From assembly GCF_029989365.1 (NCBI RefSeq), contig NZ_JAPRAQ010000008.1, forward strand, positions 282,752 through 346,751: a stretch of DNA of 64,000 nucleotides, read 5' to 3'. The notes under the pieces are model-generated. The model worked only from the letters and a program-made list of their open reading frames with translations. It searched no databases and had not been told where the DNA came from. A program made the translations under genes and the position numbers. This DNA comes from Bradyrhizobium sp. Arg816 (GTDB taxonomy: Bacteria > Pseudomonadota > Alphaproteobacteria > Rhizobiales > Xanthobacteraceae). Every line of letters starts with the position of its first letter. The stretch's first letter is position 1. This document shows, piece by piece, positions 54,762 to 62,851 of the stretch.

Positions 54762-55601
54762 ATGTTTGAAACAGGGCTGCTCAGGGACAAGCGCATCCTC
54801 GTCACCGGCGGCGGCTCCGGCCTCGGCGCCGCGATGGGACGCCGCTTCCTCGCGCTCGGCGCCGAGCTCGTGATCTGCGGCCGCAAGCTCGACCGGCTGG
54901 AAGCGACGGCGAGCGAGATGCGCGCGCAGACCGGCGGCAAGGTCACGACGATGGCTTGCGATATTCGCGACGGCGCGGCCGTCGAGAGCATGATGGACGC
55001 GATCTGGCGCGAGGCGCCGCTCGATATTCTCGTCAACAACGCTGCCGCAACCTTCATCGCGCAGAGCGAGCATCTGTCGTTTCGCGCTGCCGACGCGATC
55101 CTCGCGCCGACGCTGCATGGCGCGATGTATTGCACGCTCGCCGCCGGCAAGCGCTGGATCGACGGCAAGCATGGCGGTGTCGTGCTGTCGATCCTCTCGA
55201 CCTCGACCATCACCGGCCGCGCCTTCACGGTTCCGTCGGCGATGGCGAAGTCGGCGGTGCTGGCGATGACCAGGAGTCTCGCGGTCGAGTGGGGTCCGAA
55301 GGGCGTCCGCACCGTCGCGATCGCCCCGGGCCCGTTCCCGACCGCGGGCGCCTCGGGGCAGCTCCGTCCCGAAGGCCGCGACGAAGGCTGGACCGCCCGC
55401 AACCCGATGGGGCGCACCGGCGAGCACGGTGAGCTCGCCGACCTCGCCAGCTTCCTGGTCTCGGACCGTGCCGGTTACATCAATGGCGAGATGGTCGTGA
55501 TCGACGGTGGCGCGCATTTGCGCAGCTCCGGCGCCGAGGATTTGTTGCGCTGGACCGACGCACAATGGGCCGAGCAGCGCGCTGCGCGATCCAAAGGCTG
55601 A
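54762..55601 (+). CDS. SDR, 2,4-dienoyl-CoA reductase (DECR)-like
   Basis: 279 residues. The NAD(P) motif is ILVTGGGSGLGAAMGRRF and NNAAATFIA is present. The usual Tyr-x3-Lys is replaced by SAMAKSAVLAMTRSLAVEWGP, as in dienoyl-CoA reductases, and FPTAGASGQL and GGAHL follow. It probably reduces unsaturated acyl-CoA in beta-oxidation of polyunsaturated acids. GAGG lies about 10 bases before ATG 54762. A family C repeat is immediately upstream and could influence the promoter. Confidence 0.88.
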   Translation: MFETGLLRDKRILVTGGGSGLGAAMGRRFLALGAELVICGRKLDRLEATASEMRAQTGGKVTTMACDIRDGAAVESMMDAIWREAPLDILVNNAAATFIAQSEHLSFRAADAILAPTLHGAMYCTLAAGKRWIDGKHGGVVLSILSTSTITGRAFTVPSAMAKSAVLAMTRSLAVEWGPKGVRTVAIAPGPFPTAGASGQLRPEGRDEGWTARNPMGRTGEHGELADLASFLVSDRAGYINGEMVVIDGGAHLRSSGAEDLLRWTDAQWAEQRAARSKG

Positions 55602-55706
55602 GCCGCTAACTGCCTTCCCAAATTGGACTTTCCCGGTTATCCCTGCCGGGGGACAAAGCGCGGCCGGGCCATCTTCCAGTCACAATATTGAGGGAACCAC
55701 TCCAGC

Positions 55707-56354
55707 ATGTGGCGGGTGCTGATTTTAGCCTTGATGACGGGCGTTATAGCCGTGGGAATCACCGATTCCGCGCGGGCGCAGACCGCGCAACCGGCGCCCA
55801 AAGCCGCGCCGAAGGCGGCTGCACCGGCGGCCAATCCGGCTGCAAAGACAGTAGCAAAGCCCGAGAGCAAGCCGGTGACTCCAGCCGCCGCGGTTGCGGG
55901 CGGCGCGGAGCCGACCCTGATTGGCCAGTTCGGCACCTGGGGCGCCTATTCGGCCACACCGAACGGCAAGAAGGTTTGCTTCGCGCTGGCCAAACCGTCG
56001 TCGTCGAAGACCAACCCGCCGAACCGCCCGCGCGATCCCGCCTATGCCTTCGTTTCGACCCGGCCGGCCGAAAAGGTGAACAACGAAGTCTCGGTCATGA
56101 TCGGCTATGCGCTGAAGCCGGGCTCGGAATCCTCGGTCGAGGTCGGCGGCGCCGCCTTCGCGATGTACACGCAGGGCGACGGCCTCTGGATCAAGAACGC
56201 GGCCGAAGAAGAGCGGATGGTCGAGGCCATGCGCAAATCCGCCGATCTCGTGGTCAAGGGTGTCTCGGCCAAGGGAACAGAGACGACCGATACGTTTTCG
56301 CTGAAGGGCCTCGCCCAGGCGCTCGACCGGATCGCCCAGGATTGCAGGCGTTAA
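55707..56354 (+). CDS. invasion-associated locus B (IalB) family protein, exported
   Basis: 215 residues. The signal peptide is RVLILALMTGVIAVGITDSARAQ. A low-complexity Pro/Ala/Lys region (27-65) is followed by the IalB domain (TLIGQFGTWGAYSATPNGKKVCFALAKPSSS; ALKPGSESSVEVGGAAFAMYTQGDGLWIKNA; TTDTFSLKGLAQALDRI). In Bartonella IalB promotes invasion; in rhizobia the role is unknown and probably periplasmic. AGGGAA precedes the ATG. The end lies 69 bp before a family D repeat. Confidence 0.92.
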   Translation: MWRVLILALMTGVIAVGITDSARAQTAQPAPKAAPKAAAPAANPAAKTVAKPESKPVTPAAAVAGGAEPTLIGQFGTWGAYSATPNGKKVCFALAKPSSSKTNPPNRPRDPAYAFVSTRPAEKVNNEVSVMIGYALKPGSESSVEVGGAAFAMYTQGDGLWIKNAAEEERMVEAMRKSADLVVKGVSAKGTETTDTFSLKGLAQALDRIAQDCRR

Positions 56355-56422
56355 GGCTGCGGGCGAGAAGGTCGCAATCGGCCGTTCCGGTTGCTATATA
56401 GGGCCGGTTCCAGATTTTCTTT

Positions 56423-56501
56423 CGTCATTCCGGGGCGCGCGAAGCGCGAACCCGGAATCTTGAGGTTCCAGGTTCAGGTCTTCGAGCTGCCCCGGAACGA
56501 C
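56423..56501. repeat. palindromic intergenic element, family D copy 2
   Basis: Ends CGTCATTCCGGGG and CCCGGAACGAC. The inner module GCGCGCGAAGCGCG differs from copy 1, so the element is modular. It lies between the IalB and rlmN genes, 20 bp before the rlmN start. Confidence 0.85.
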
Positions 56502-56520
56502 CCAGCAATTAGGCCTATCG

Positions 56521-57723
56521 ATGCAACCGACGACCGAGCCGCACAACGCGATACTGGTGGAGAAGACACCGCTCGAAACCTATGTGCCGCCGGCCAGGCC
56601 CTCGCTGATCGGCCTGTCGCGCAGCGAGCTTGCCGACCGCCTCGGCGAGATCGGCGTTGCGCCCGCGCAGCGCAAGATGCGCGTCCAGCAGCTGTGGCAC
56701 TGGCTCTATTTCCGTGGCGCCCAAAGCTTCGACGATATGACGTCGATCTCGAAGGGCATTCGCGCCGAGCTCGCGCAGCATTTTACGGTCGACCGTCCCG
56801 AAGTCGTGGCCGAGCAGATCTCCAACGACGGCACCCGCAAATGGCTGCTGCGGCTGCCGAGCGGCGACAATGTCGAGCGTGCGCATGAAGTCGAGTGCGT
56901 CTACATCCCCGAGACCGATCGCGGCACGCTTTGCGTCTCTTCCCAGGTCGGCTGCACGCTGAACTGCTCCTTCTGTCACACCGGCACGCAGCGGCTGGTG
57001 CGCAACCTCACCGCCGGCGAGATCGTCGGACAGGTGATGGTGGCGCGCGACCGCCTCAATGACTGGGCCGATCGCGAGGACGGCACGCGCCGCGTCACCA
57101 ACATCGTGATGATGGGCATGGGCGAGCCGCTCTACAATTTCGACGCGGTGCGCGACGCGCTGCTGATCGTCGGCGACAATGAAGGCATCGGCATCTCCCG
57201 TCGCCGCATCACGCTGTCGACCTCGGGCGTGGTGCCGAACATCGTGCGCGCGGGCGACGAGATCGGCGTCATGCTCGCGATCTCGCTGCATGCGGTGCGC
57301 GACGAGCTGCGCAACGAGCTGGTGCCGCTCAACCGCAAATATCCGATCAAGGAACTGCTGCAGGCCTGCCGCGACTATCCCGGCGCCTCGAATGCACGCC
57401 GCATCACCTTCGAATATGTGATGCTCAAGGGCGTCAACGATTCGCTCGATGATGCAAAGCTGCTGGTGAAGCTGCTCAAGGGCATTCACGCCAAGATCAA
57501 CCTGATCCCGTTCAATCCCTGGCCCGGCACGGCCTATGAATGTTCGGACTGGGACCAGATCGAAAAATTCTCCGAATACATCTTCAACGCCGGCTACTCC
57601 TCGCCGGTGCGCACCCCGCGCGGCCGCGACATCCTCGCCGCCTGCGGCCAGCTCAAATCGGAGACCGAGAAGCTCTCGGCCCGCGAACGTCAGGCGCTGC
57701 GCGCCATGGCGATGACGGATTGA
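56521..57723 (+). CDS. rlmN: dual-specificity 23S rRNA/tRNA adenine-C2 methyltransferase
   Basis: 400 residues. A radical SAM enzyme that methylates A2503 of 23S rRNA and A37 of some tRNAs. The 4Fe-4S Cys residues are at 145, 149 and 152 in GCTLNCSFCHTG. NIVMMGMGEPLYNFD, SRRRITLSTSGVVPNI and the substrate Cys near 375 in ILAACGQL are present, with VMLKGVNDS and NLIPFNPWPG. The start ATG 56521 leaves a short N-terminal extension. Full length and intact. Confidence 0.96.
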   Translation: MQPTTEPHNAILVEKTPLETYVPPARPSLIGLSRSELADRLGEIGVAPAQRKMRVQQLWHWLYFRGAQSFDDMTSISKGIRAELAQHFTVDRPEVVAEQISNDGTRKWLLRLPSGDNVERAHEVECVYIPETDRGTLCVSSQVGCTLNCSFCHTGTQRLVRNLTAGEIVGQVMVARDRLNDWADREDGTRRVTNIVMMGMGEPLYNFDAVRDALLIVGDNEGIGISRRRITLSTSGVVPNIVRAGDEIGVMLAISLHAVRDELRNELVPLNRKYPIKELLQACRDYPGASNARRITFEYVMLKGVNDSLDDAKLLVKLLKGIHAKINLIPFNPWPGTAYECSDWDQIEKFSEYIFNAGYSSPVRTPRGRDILAACGQLKSETEKLSARERQALRAMAMTD

Positions 57724-57750
57724 TGGATCATGCTCGCGCTCTCGCATCCT

Positions 57751-57872
57751 CGTCATTGCGAGCGCAGCGAAGCAATCCAGAATCTTTCCGTTGAGACAGT
57801 CTGGATGGCTTCGTCGCGGAGCCTGTCATCCGGCCCGCCGGAGGCGGGACCGGGTGGCTCCTCGCAATGACG
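57751..57872. repeat. mosaic palindromic element, family C copy 3
   Basis: Reverse-complement twin of 41774-41894 (four differences in about 121 bases). It lies 21 bp before the membrane protein start at 57893. Confidence 0.92.
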
Positions 57873-57892
57873 GCTGAGTTGGCATTTTTGGC

Positions 57893-58387
57893 ATGTCCCT
57901 GATCGGCCGCCTCATCGTCATCTTCATCGGCTTTCTCGCCGCCTGCTTCGTCGGCGGGATGATCGTCGTCGTCGCGCTGCTGTTTCCGGAATTCGCCGAT
58001 CTCGGCGCCGGTCCCGTCGATCAGGGCGCGATCGACATCCTGCTCGGCTTCGGCTTCATCTTCGTCTCGGGCTTTGCGCTGGTTCCGGCCGCGGTGATCG
58101 TCGCGATCACCGAAGCGCTCTACATCCGCAGCGCACTGGCCTATGCCGTTGGCGGTGGCCTTGTCGGTCTCGCCTGCTATCTCGGCCTCATTCCCTTTCA
58201 CTCCGATACGCTCCAGTTCGAAGGCATCGTGCGGCGGCATCTGGAGATCATGACCGGCGCGGGCATCGTCTCCGGCGTGGTCTACTGGCTGATCGCCGGC
58301 CGCAACGCCGGCGCCTGGCGCAATCCGCCGCCCCCGCACAAGCCGCCTCCGCCGCTGCCGTCGAATTCGCGGCCGGATGCGCGGTGA
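57893..58387 (+). CDS. hypothetical four-helix membrane protein
   Basis: 164 residues with four hydrophobic segments (LIVIFIGFLAACFVGGMIVVVALL; ILLGFGFIFVSGFALVPAAVIVAI; ALAYAVGGGLVGLACYLGLI; GAGIVSGVVYWLIAG) and a proline-rich cytoplasmic tail (PPPPHKPPPPLPS). I do not recognise a named domain. It follows a family C repeat and lies in a chain of plus-strand genes (rlmN, this, PAP2, argG). Coding reality rests on the consistent hydrophobic pattern and a typical start. Confidence 0.72.
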   Translation: MSLIGRLIVIFIGFLAACFVGGMIVVVALLFPEFADLGAGPVDQGAIDILLGFGFIFVSGFALVPAAVIVAITEALYIRSALAYAVGGGLVGLACYLGLIPFHSDTLQFEGIVRRHLEIMTGAGIVSGVVYWLIAGRNAGAWRNPPPPHKPPPPLPSNSRPDAR

Positions 58388-58390
58388 TTT

Positions 58391-58605
58391 TACCCTCCCC
58401 TGGAGGGTCCCTGGAGGGGGAGGGTCGATCGCGCGTCGCGCGAGCGGGGCGGGGTGACAGACTATCCCGGATGGTGGTGTCCCATTTTTGTCGACCTACG
58501 CGCGGGACGTTGGTGGATGTACCGTTTGCTCGGCTTCACCCCACCTCGGTTCGCATTTCGCTTCGCTGCATGCGACCCGATCCTCCCCTCCAGGGGAGGA
58601 TGGGG
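58391..58605. repeat. palindromic element, family H, with an internal insertion
   Basis: Outer arms CCCTCCCCTGGAGGG and CCTCCCCTCCAGGGGAGGATGGGG, with GCGGGGCGGGGTGA and TCACCCCACCTCGG as the next inner pair. Between them (about 58458-58535) lies roughly 75 bp with different character. It fills the gap between the membrane protein and PAP2 genes. Confidence 0.7.
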
Positions 58606-58655
58606 CATCTCGCACGGGGTTTCCATCCCCGCCCCACTCCGCTAAACCGCGCGCC

Positions 58656-59432
58656 ATGAACCGGACTGGACTCTTTATCGGCCTGGCGCTGTGGCTCGTG
58701 ATCGGCGTCGTTTTCGGCCTCTATCCCGAACTCGATCTCAAGCTCGCCGCGCTGTTCTTTGACCCCGAGACGAAGACATTTCCGCTCAAGCTGGTCGGCT
58801 GGGCCGGCGTTGCGCGTGACGCCGCAATGTGGATCGCCTGGGCATTCGCGCTGCCGTCGCTCGTGGCGCTCGTGGCCAAGATGGTCCGGCCCGACCGTCC
58901 CTTGATGGTGTCGGGGCGCGCGATCATCTTCCTGCTGGTGACATTGACGCTGTCGGCGGGCATCCTCACCAATCTCACCTTCAAGACCTACTGGGGCCGG
59001 CCGCGTCCGGTGGTGGTGACTGAGTTTGCCGGCGACCAGCAATTCGTGCCGTGGTGGGATCCGCGCGGCGATTGCGCCCGCAACTGCTCGTTCTTCTCGG
59101 GCGAGGGCGCGACCGCGTTCTGGACGCTGGCGCCGGCTGCGCTGGCGCCGCCGGCATGGCGACCGCTCGCCTATGCCGGTGCGGTTGTGTTCGGCATGGT
59201 CACCAGCGGGCTGCGGATGGCCTTCGGCGGCCACTTCTTCACCGATGTCTCGATCGCCGGCCTCGTCACCTTCGTCGTGATCTGGTTCGCCTACGCGCTG
59301 ATTTACCGCTGGCCGCGGACCCGGTTCTCGGACGAGGCGGTCGATGCCGCCCTGACCCGGCTGAACATGCCCGCCTACCGGCTCCGCCAGCGCCTGTTCG
59401 GCCGCAAGACGGGCCCCGAGCCGTCGATTTGA
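58656..59432 (+). CDS. PAP2-family phosphatase, integral membrane (LpxE/LpxF-like)
   Basis: 258 residues with about six transmembrane helices. The three PAP2 motifs are KTYWGRPRP (Lys 110), NCSFFSGEGATAFW (148-150) and GLRMAFGGHFFTDV (Arg 187, His 193, Asp 197). Motif 2 has Glu in place of the usual His (SGE instead of SGH). The closest roles known are removal of lipid A or undecaprenyl phosphate groups; which substrate is not shown. The frame is open upstream, but ATG 58656 starts the conserved first helix. argG follows by 93 bp. Confidence 0.85.
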   Translation: MNRTGLFIGLALWLVIGVVFGLYPELDLKLAALFFDPETKTFPLKLVGWAGVARDAAMWIAWAFALPSLVALVAKMVRPDRPLMVSGRAIIFLLVTLTLSAGILTNLTFKTYWGRPRPVVVTEFAGDQQFVPWWDPRGDCARNCSFFSGEGATAFWTLAPAALAPPAWRPLAYAGAVVFGMVTSGLRMAFGGHFFTDVSIAGLVTFVVIWFAYALIYRWPRTRFSDEAVDAALTRLNMPAYRLRQRLFGRKTGPEPSI

Positions 59433-59525
59433 GCCATTAAATGCGTGCCGAGGCGTGCGAAATTTGATATTCGCGCGGTCAACCCACAAACGCCATCAGC
59501 CCCTTGAGACCCGATTGGAAGCCCC

Positions 59526-60863
59526 ATGACCACGATCCTGAAAAGCCTGCCCAAGGGTGAGAAAGTCGGCATCGCGTTTTCGGGCGGTCTGGATACCAGC
59601 GCGGCGCTGCTCTGGATGAAGCAGAAGGGCGCGCGCTGCTACGCCTACACGGCCAATCTCGGCCAGCCCGATGAAGCCGACTACAACGAGATCCCGCGCA
59701 AGGCCGAGGCGTTCGGTGCCGAGAAGGCGGTGCTCGTCGACTGCCGCACGCAGCTCGTCCACGAAGGCATCGCCGCGATCCAGTCGGGCGCCTTCCACAT
59801 CTCGACCGGCGGCATCACCTATTTCAACACCACGCCGCTCGGGCGCGCCGTCACCGGCACGATGCTGGTCGCGGCGATGAAGGAAGACGGCGTCAACATC
59901 TGGGGCGACGGCTCGACCTTCAAGGGCAACGACATCGAGCGCTTCTACCGCTACGGCCTGCTCACCAATCCGAGCCTGCGCATCTACAAGCCCTGGCTCG
60001 ACCAGCAATTCATCGACGAGCTCGGCGGTCGCGCCGAGATGTCGGCGTTCATGACGGCGCAGGGCTTCGCCTACAAGATGAGCGCGGAGAAGGCGTACTC
60101 GACCGACAGCAACCTGCTCGGCGCCACGCACGAAGCGAAGGATCTCGAAAGCCTCGACAGCGGCATCAAGATCGTCAACCCGATCATGGGTGTGCCGTTC
60201 TGGCGTGACGACTGCAACGTCAAGGCCGAGAAGGTCGTGGTGCGTTTCGAGGAAGGCCAGCCGACTGCGCTGAACGGCCAGACCTTCAGCGATCCCGTCG
60301 CATTGTTCCTCGAAGCCAATGCGATCGGCGGCCGCCACGGACTCGGCATGAGCGACCAGATCGAGAACCGCATCATCGAGGCAAAGAGCCGCGGTATCTA
60401 CGAGGCGCCCGGGATGGCGCTGCTGCACATCGCCTATGAGCGCCTCGTCACCGGCATCCATAACGAGGATACTATCGAGCAATACCGCATCAGCGGCATG
60501 CGCCTCGGTCGCCTGCTCTATCAGGGCCGCTGGTTCGATTCGCAGGCCCTGATGCTGCGCGAGACCGCGCAGCGCTGGGTCGCGCGCGCCGTCACCGGCG
60601 AGGTGACGCTGGAGCTGCGCCGCGGCAACGACTATTCGATCCTCAACACCGAGAGTCCGAACCTGACCTATGCGCCGGAACGGCTCAGCATGGAGAAGGT
60701 GGAGGACGCGGCATTCACGCCGGCCGATCGCATCGGTCAGCTCACCATGCGCAATCTCGACATCGCCGACACGCGCACCAAGCTGAAGCTCTACACGGAC
60801 ACGGGCCTGCTGTCGGGCAGCGAAGGCTCGCAGATCTTCCGGCTCGAGAGCGACAAGGGTTGA
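59526..60863 (+). CDS. argG: argininosuccinate synthase
   Basis: 445 residues, which is the long E. coli-type ArgG rather than the shorter type of about 400 residues. It joins citrulline and aspartate with ATP. The PP-loop SGGLDTSAALLWMKQKG, YTANLGQPDEADYNEIP and the nucleotide segment GDGSTFKGNDIERFYRYG are intact, with VRFEEGQPTALNGQTFSDPV. TTGGAAG precedes the ATG. No other arg gene is adjacent. Confidence 0.97.
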   Translation: MTTILKSLPKGEKVGIAFSGGLDTSAALLWMKQKGARCYAYTANLGQPDEADYNEIPRKAEAFGAEKAVLVDCRTQLVHEGIAAIQSGAFHISTGGITYFNTTPLGRAVTGTMLVAAMKEDGVNIWGDGSTFKGNDIERFYRYGLLTNPSLRIYKPWLDQQFIDELGGRAEMSAFMTAQGFAYKMSAEKAYSTDSNLLGATHEAKDLESLDSGIKIVNPIMGVPFWRDDCNVKAEKVVVRFEEGQPTALNGQTFSDPVALFLEANAIGGRHGLGMSDQIENRIIEAKSRGIYEAPGMALLHIAYERLVTGIHNEDTIEQYRISGMRLGRLLYQGRWFDSQALMLRETAQRWVARAVTGEVTLELRRGNDYSILNTESPNLTYAPERLSMEKVEDAAFTPADRIGQLTMRNLDIADTRTKLKLYTDTGLLSGSEGSQIFRLESDKG

Positions 60864-60867
60864 TCTT

Positions 60868-60953
60868 GTAGCGCGGATGGAGCGAAGCGAAATCCGGGGC
60901 CTCTCGTCCAGCCGCTAGATTCCCGGATTGCGCTTCGCTCCATCCGGGCTACG
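60868..60953. repeat. palindromic intergenic element, family A copy 3
   Basis: Arms GTAGCGCGGATGGAGCGAAG and CTTCGCTCCATCCGGGCTACG. It begins five bases after the argG stop. The central part differs from copies 1 and 2. Confidence 0.9.
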
Positions 60954-61026
60954 CGCATAATGACGATGTCATGCGCGGCCGCTAGGGTTCCGCTCCTGTC
61001 GGAAACGGGATTACGGAGCATCGCGC

Positions 61027-62784
61027 ATGGTCAAGGGATCGGCACTCGCCTCACTCATCGTCCTCTGTTGGACAACGTCGCTGTCGGCGCAGGCGATCTA
61101 TCCGATCGATCGTGCCGAGATCCTGGCCGGCGCCCGGTTCGACTTCAAGGTCGAGTTTCCCGGGCCGGTCGATCCGGCCAGGCTGAAGGTGACCGTGAAC
61201 GGCGCGGACTATGCTGCCGCGTTCGGACGTAGCGGGACCTTCATCGATCGCGAGGACGGCAAGGACCAGTCGGCGCTGATTTTGCGCGACGTCACGCTGA
61301 CCAAGCCCGGCACCGTCACGGTGGATGTCAGCGACGGCACGCAGCAGCGCAGCGTCGCATGGACGGTTTACGACACGGGTCCGCGCAAGGCGAAGAACGT
61401 CATCCTGTTCATCGGCGACGGCATGTCGCCGGCGCATCGGGTCGCGGCGCGAATCCTGTCCAAGGGGATTGCGGAGGGCAAGAGCCGCGGCAAGCTCGCG
61501 ATCGATGACATGCCTCACATGGCGCTGGTGGCGACCGCGGGCTCGGACTCGATCATCACGGACTCCGCGAACTCGGCCAGCGCCTATGCGACCGGTCACA
61601 AGAGCGCCGTCAACGCCCTGGGCGTCTATGCGGACCGCACCGCAAGCCCGTTCGACGATCCCCGCGTCGAAACCATCACGAGTCTTGCCAGGCGGCGGCA
61701 CGGCATGGCGATCGGCATCGTCACCAACACCGAGATCGAAGACGCGACGCCGGCCGCGATGGTTGCGCACACCCGCCGGCGCGCCGCCTATGACGAGATC
61801 GTCGAGCAGTTTTTCGCGGCGAAGCCGGATGTGCTGATGGGTGGCGGCAGCGCGAATTTTCTGCCGAAGTCCGCGGCCGGCTCCAAACGCAAGGACGAAG
61901 CCGACTACATCGCGAAGTTCCGCGAGGCCGGCTATCAGGTTGCGACGACCGCGAGCGAGCTCGGGGCCTTGGCCGCAAAGCCGGAGACAAGCAAGCTGCT
62001 CGGCCTGTTCGCGACCGGCAACATGGATGGCGTGCTCGACCGCAAATTCCTCAAAGGCGGCGGCGTGAAGAAATTTCCCGAGCAGCCTGATTTGACCGAG
62101 CAGGTGCAGGCGGCGTTGAACATCCTCTCGAAGAACGAGACCGGCTTCTTCCTGATGGTCGAGTCCGGACTGATCGACAAATATGCGCACCTGCTCGACA
62201 TGGAGCGGGCGGTCTACGACACGATCATGCTCGACAATGCCGTCCGCCAGACGCGCGAATGGGCACGGGCGCGCGGCGACGATACCCTCATCCTGGTCTT
62301 GGCGGACCACAATCATCCCAACAGCCTTGTCGGCACGGTGAACGACGACATGGGCACCACGCCCAACGTGCCGCTGCGCGAGCGCGTCGGCGTCTACGAG
62401 CAGGCCGGATTTCCCAATTATCCGGCGCCGGATGCGGAGGGCTATCCGTCACGCGTCGATGTGAGCCGCCGGCTCGCCATCTTCTCGGCCAGCCTGCCCG
62501 ATCACTATGAGACATTCCGGCCGAAGCTCGACAATCCCAACGAGCCGACCGTCAAGGCCGGTGACGACGGGACCTTCAAGGCCAACGACAAATACAAGGA
62601 CGTCCCCGGTGCGGTGCTGCGCCCGGGCAATCTGTCGGCGATGATCGGCGCCAGCGTGCATTCGGGCGAAGATGTCATCCTGACGGCGACCGGGCCGGCC
62701 AGCGAGCGCGTGCACGGCTCGATGGACAACACCGAAGTGTTTCGCGTGATGGTCGATGCGCTTGGACTCGCTGCGGCGCAGTAG
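61027..62784 (+). CDS. alkaline phosphatase (PhoA superfamily), exported
   Basis: 585 residues. The signal peptide is KGSALASLIVLCWTTSLSAQA, followed by an extra N-terminal beta domain of about 90 residues (FDFKVEFPGPVDPARLKVTVNG). The catalytic part has VILFIGDGMSPAH (metal Asp 131), nucleophile Ser 180 in ITDSANSASAYATGHK, GGGSANFLPK, VESGLIDKYAH, LADHNHP and the late VHSGEDV, so all metal ligands look present. The extra N-terminal domain and the length separate it from E. coli PhoA. CGGAG precedes the ATG. A bidirectional terminator follows. Confidence 0.92.
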   Translation: MVKGSALASLIVLCWTTSLSAQAIYPIDRAEILAGARFDFKVEFPGPVDPARLKVTVNGADYAAAFGRSGTFIDREDGKDQSALILRDVTLTKPGTVTVDVSDGTQQRSVAWTVYDTGPRKAKNVILFIGDGMSPAHRVAARILSKGIAEGKSRGKLAIDDMPHMALVATAGSDSIITDSANSASAYATGHKSAVNALGVYADRTASPFDDPRVETITSLARRRHGMAIGIVTNTEIEDATPAAMVAHTRRRAAYDEIVEQFFAAKPDVLMGGGSANFLPKSAAGSKRKDEADYIAKFREAGYQVATTASELGALAAKPETSKLLGLFATGNMDGVLDRKFLKGGGVKKFPEQPDLTEQVQAALNILSKNETGFFLMVESGLIDKYAHLLDMERAVYDTIMLDNAVRQTREWARARGDDTLILVLADHNHPNSLVGTVNDDMGTTPNVPLRERVGVYEQAGFPNYPAPDAEGYPSRVDVSRRLAIFSASLPDHYETFRPKLDNPNEPTVKAGDDGTFKANDKYKDVPGAVLRPGNLSAMIGASVHSGEDVILTATGPASERVHGSMDNTEVFRVMVDALGLAAAQ

Positions 62785-62805
62785 TGGCGACACGCGTTCC
62801 AAACA

Positions 62806-62835
62806 AAAATGGCCGGGATTGCTCCCGGCCATTTT
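62806..62835. terminator. bidirectional intrinsic terminator
   Basis: Perfect 13-bp stem AAAATGGCCGGGA / TCCCGGCCATTTT with a TTGC loop, between the convergent alkaline phosphatase and OmpA genes. The A and T ends serve both strands. Confidence 0.9.
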
Positions 62836-62851
62836 GCATTTGTGCTTCGCC

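Noticed and set aside
60954..61026. Pho box before the alkaline phosphatase gene
   Set aside because: One ATGACGATGTCAT palindrome and a TGTCAT half are present, but not two half sites at 11-bp distance.
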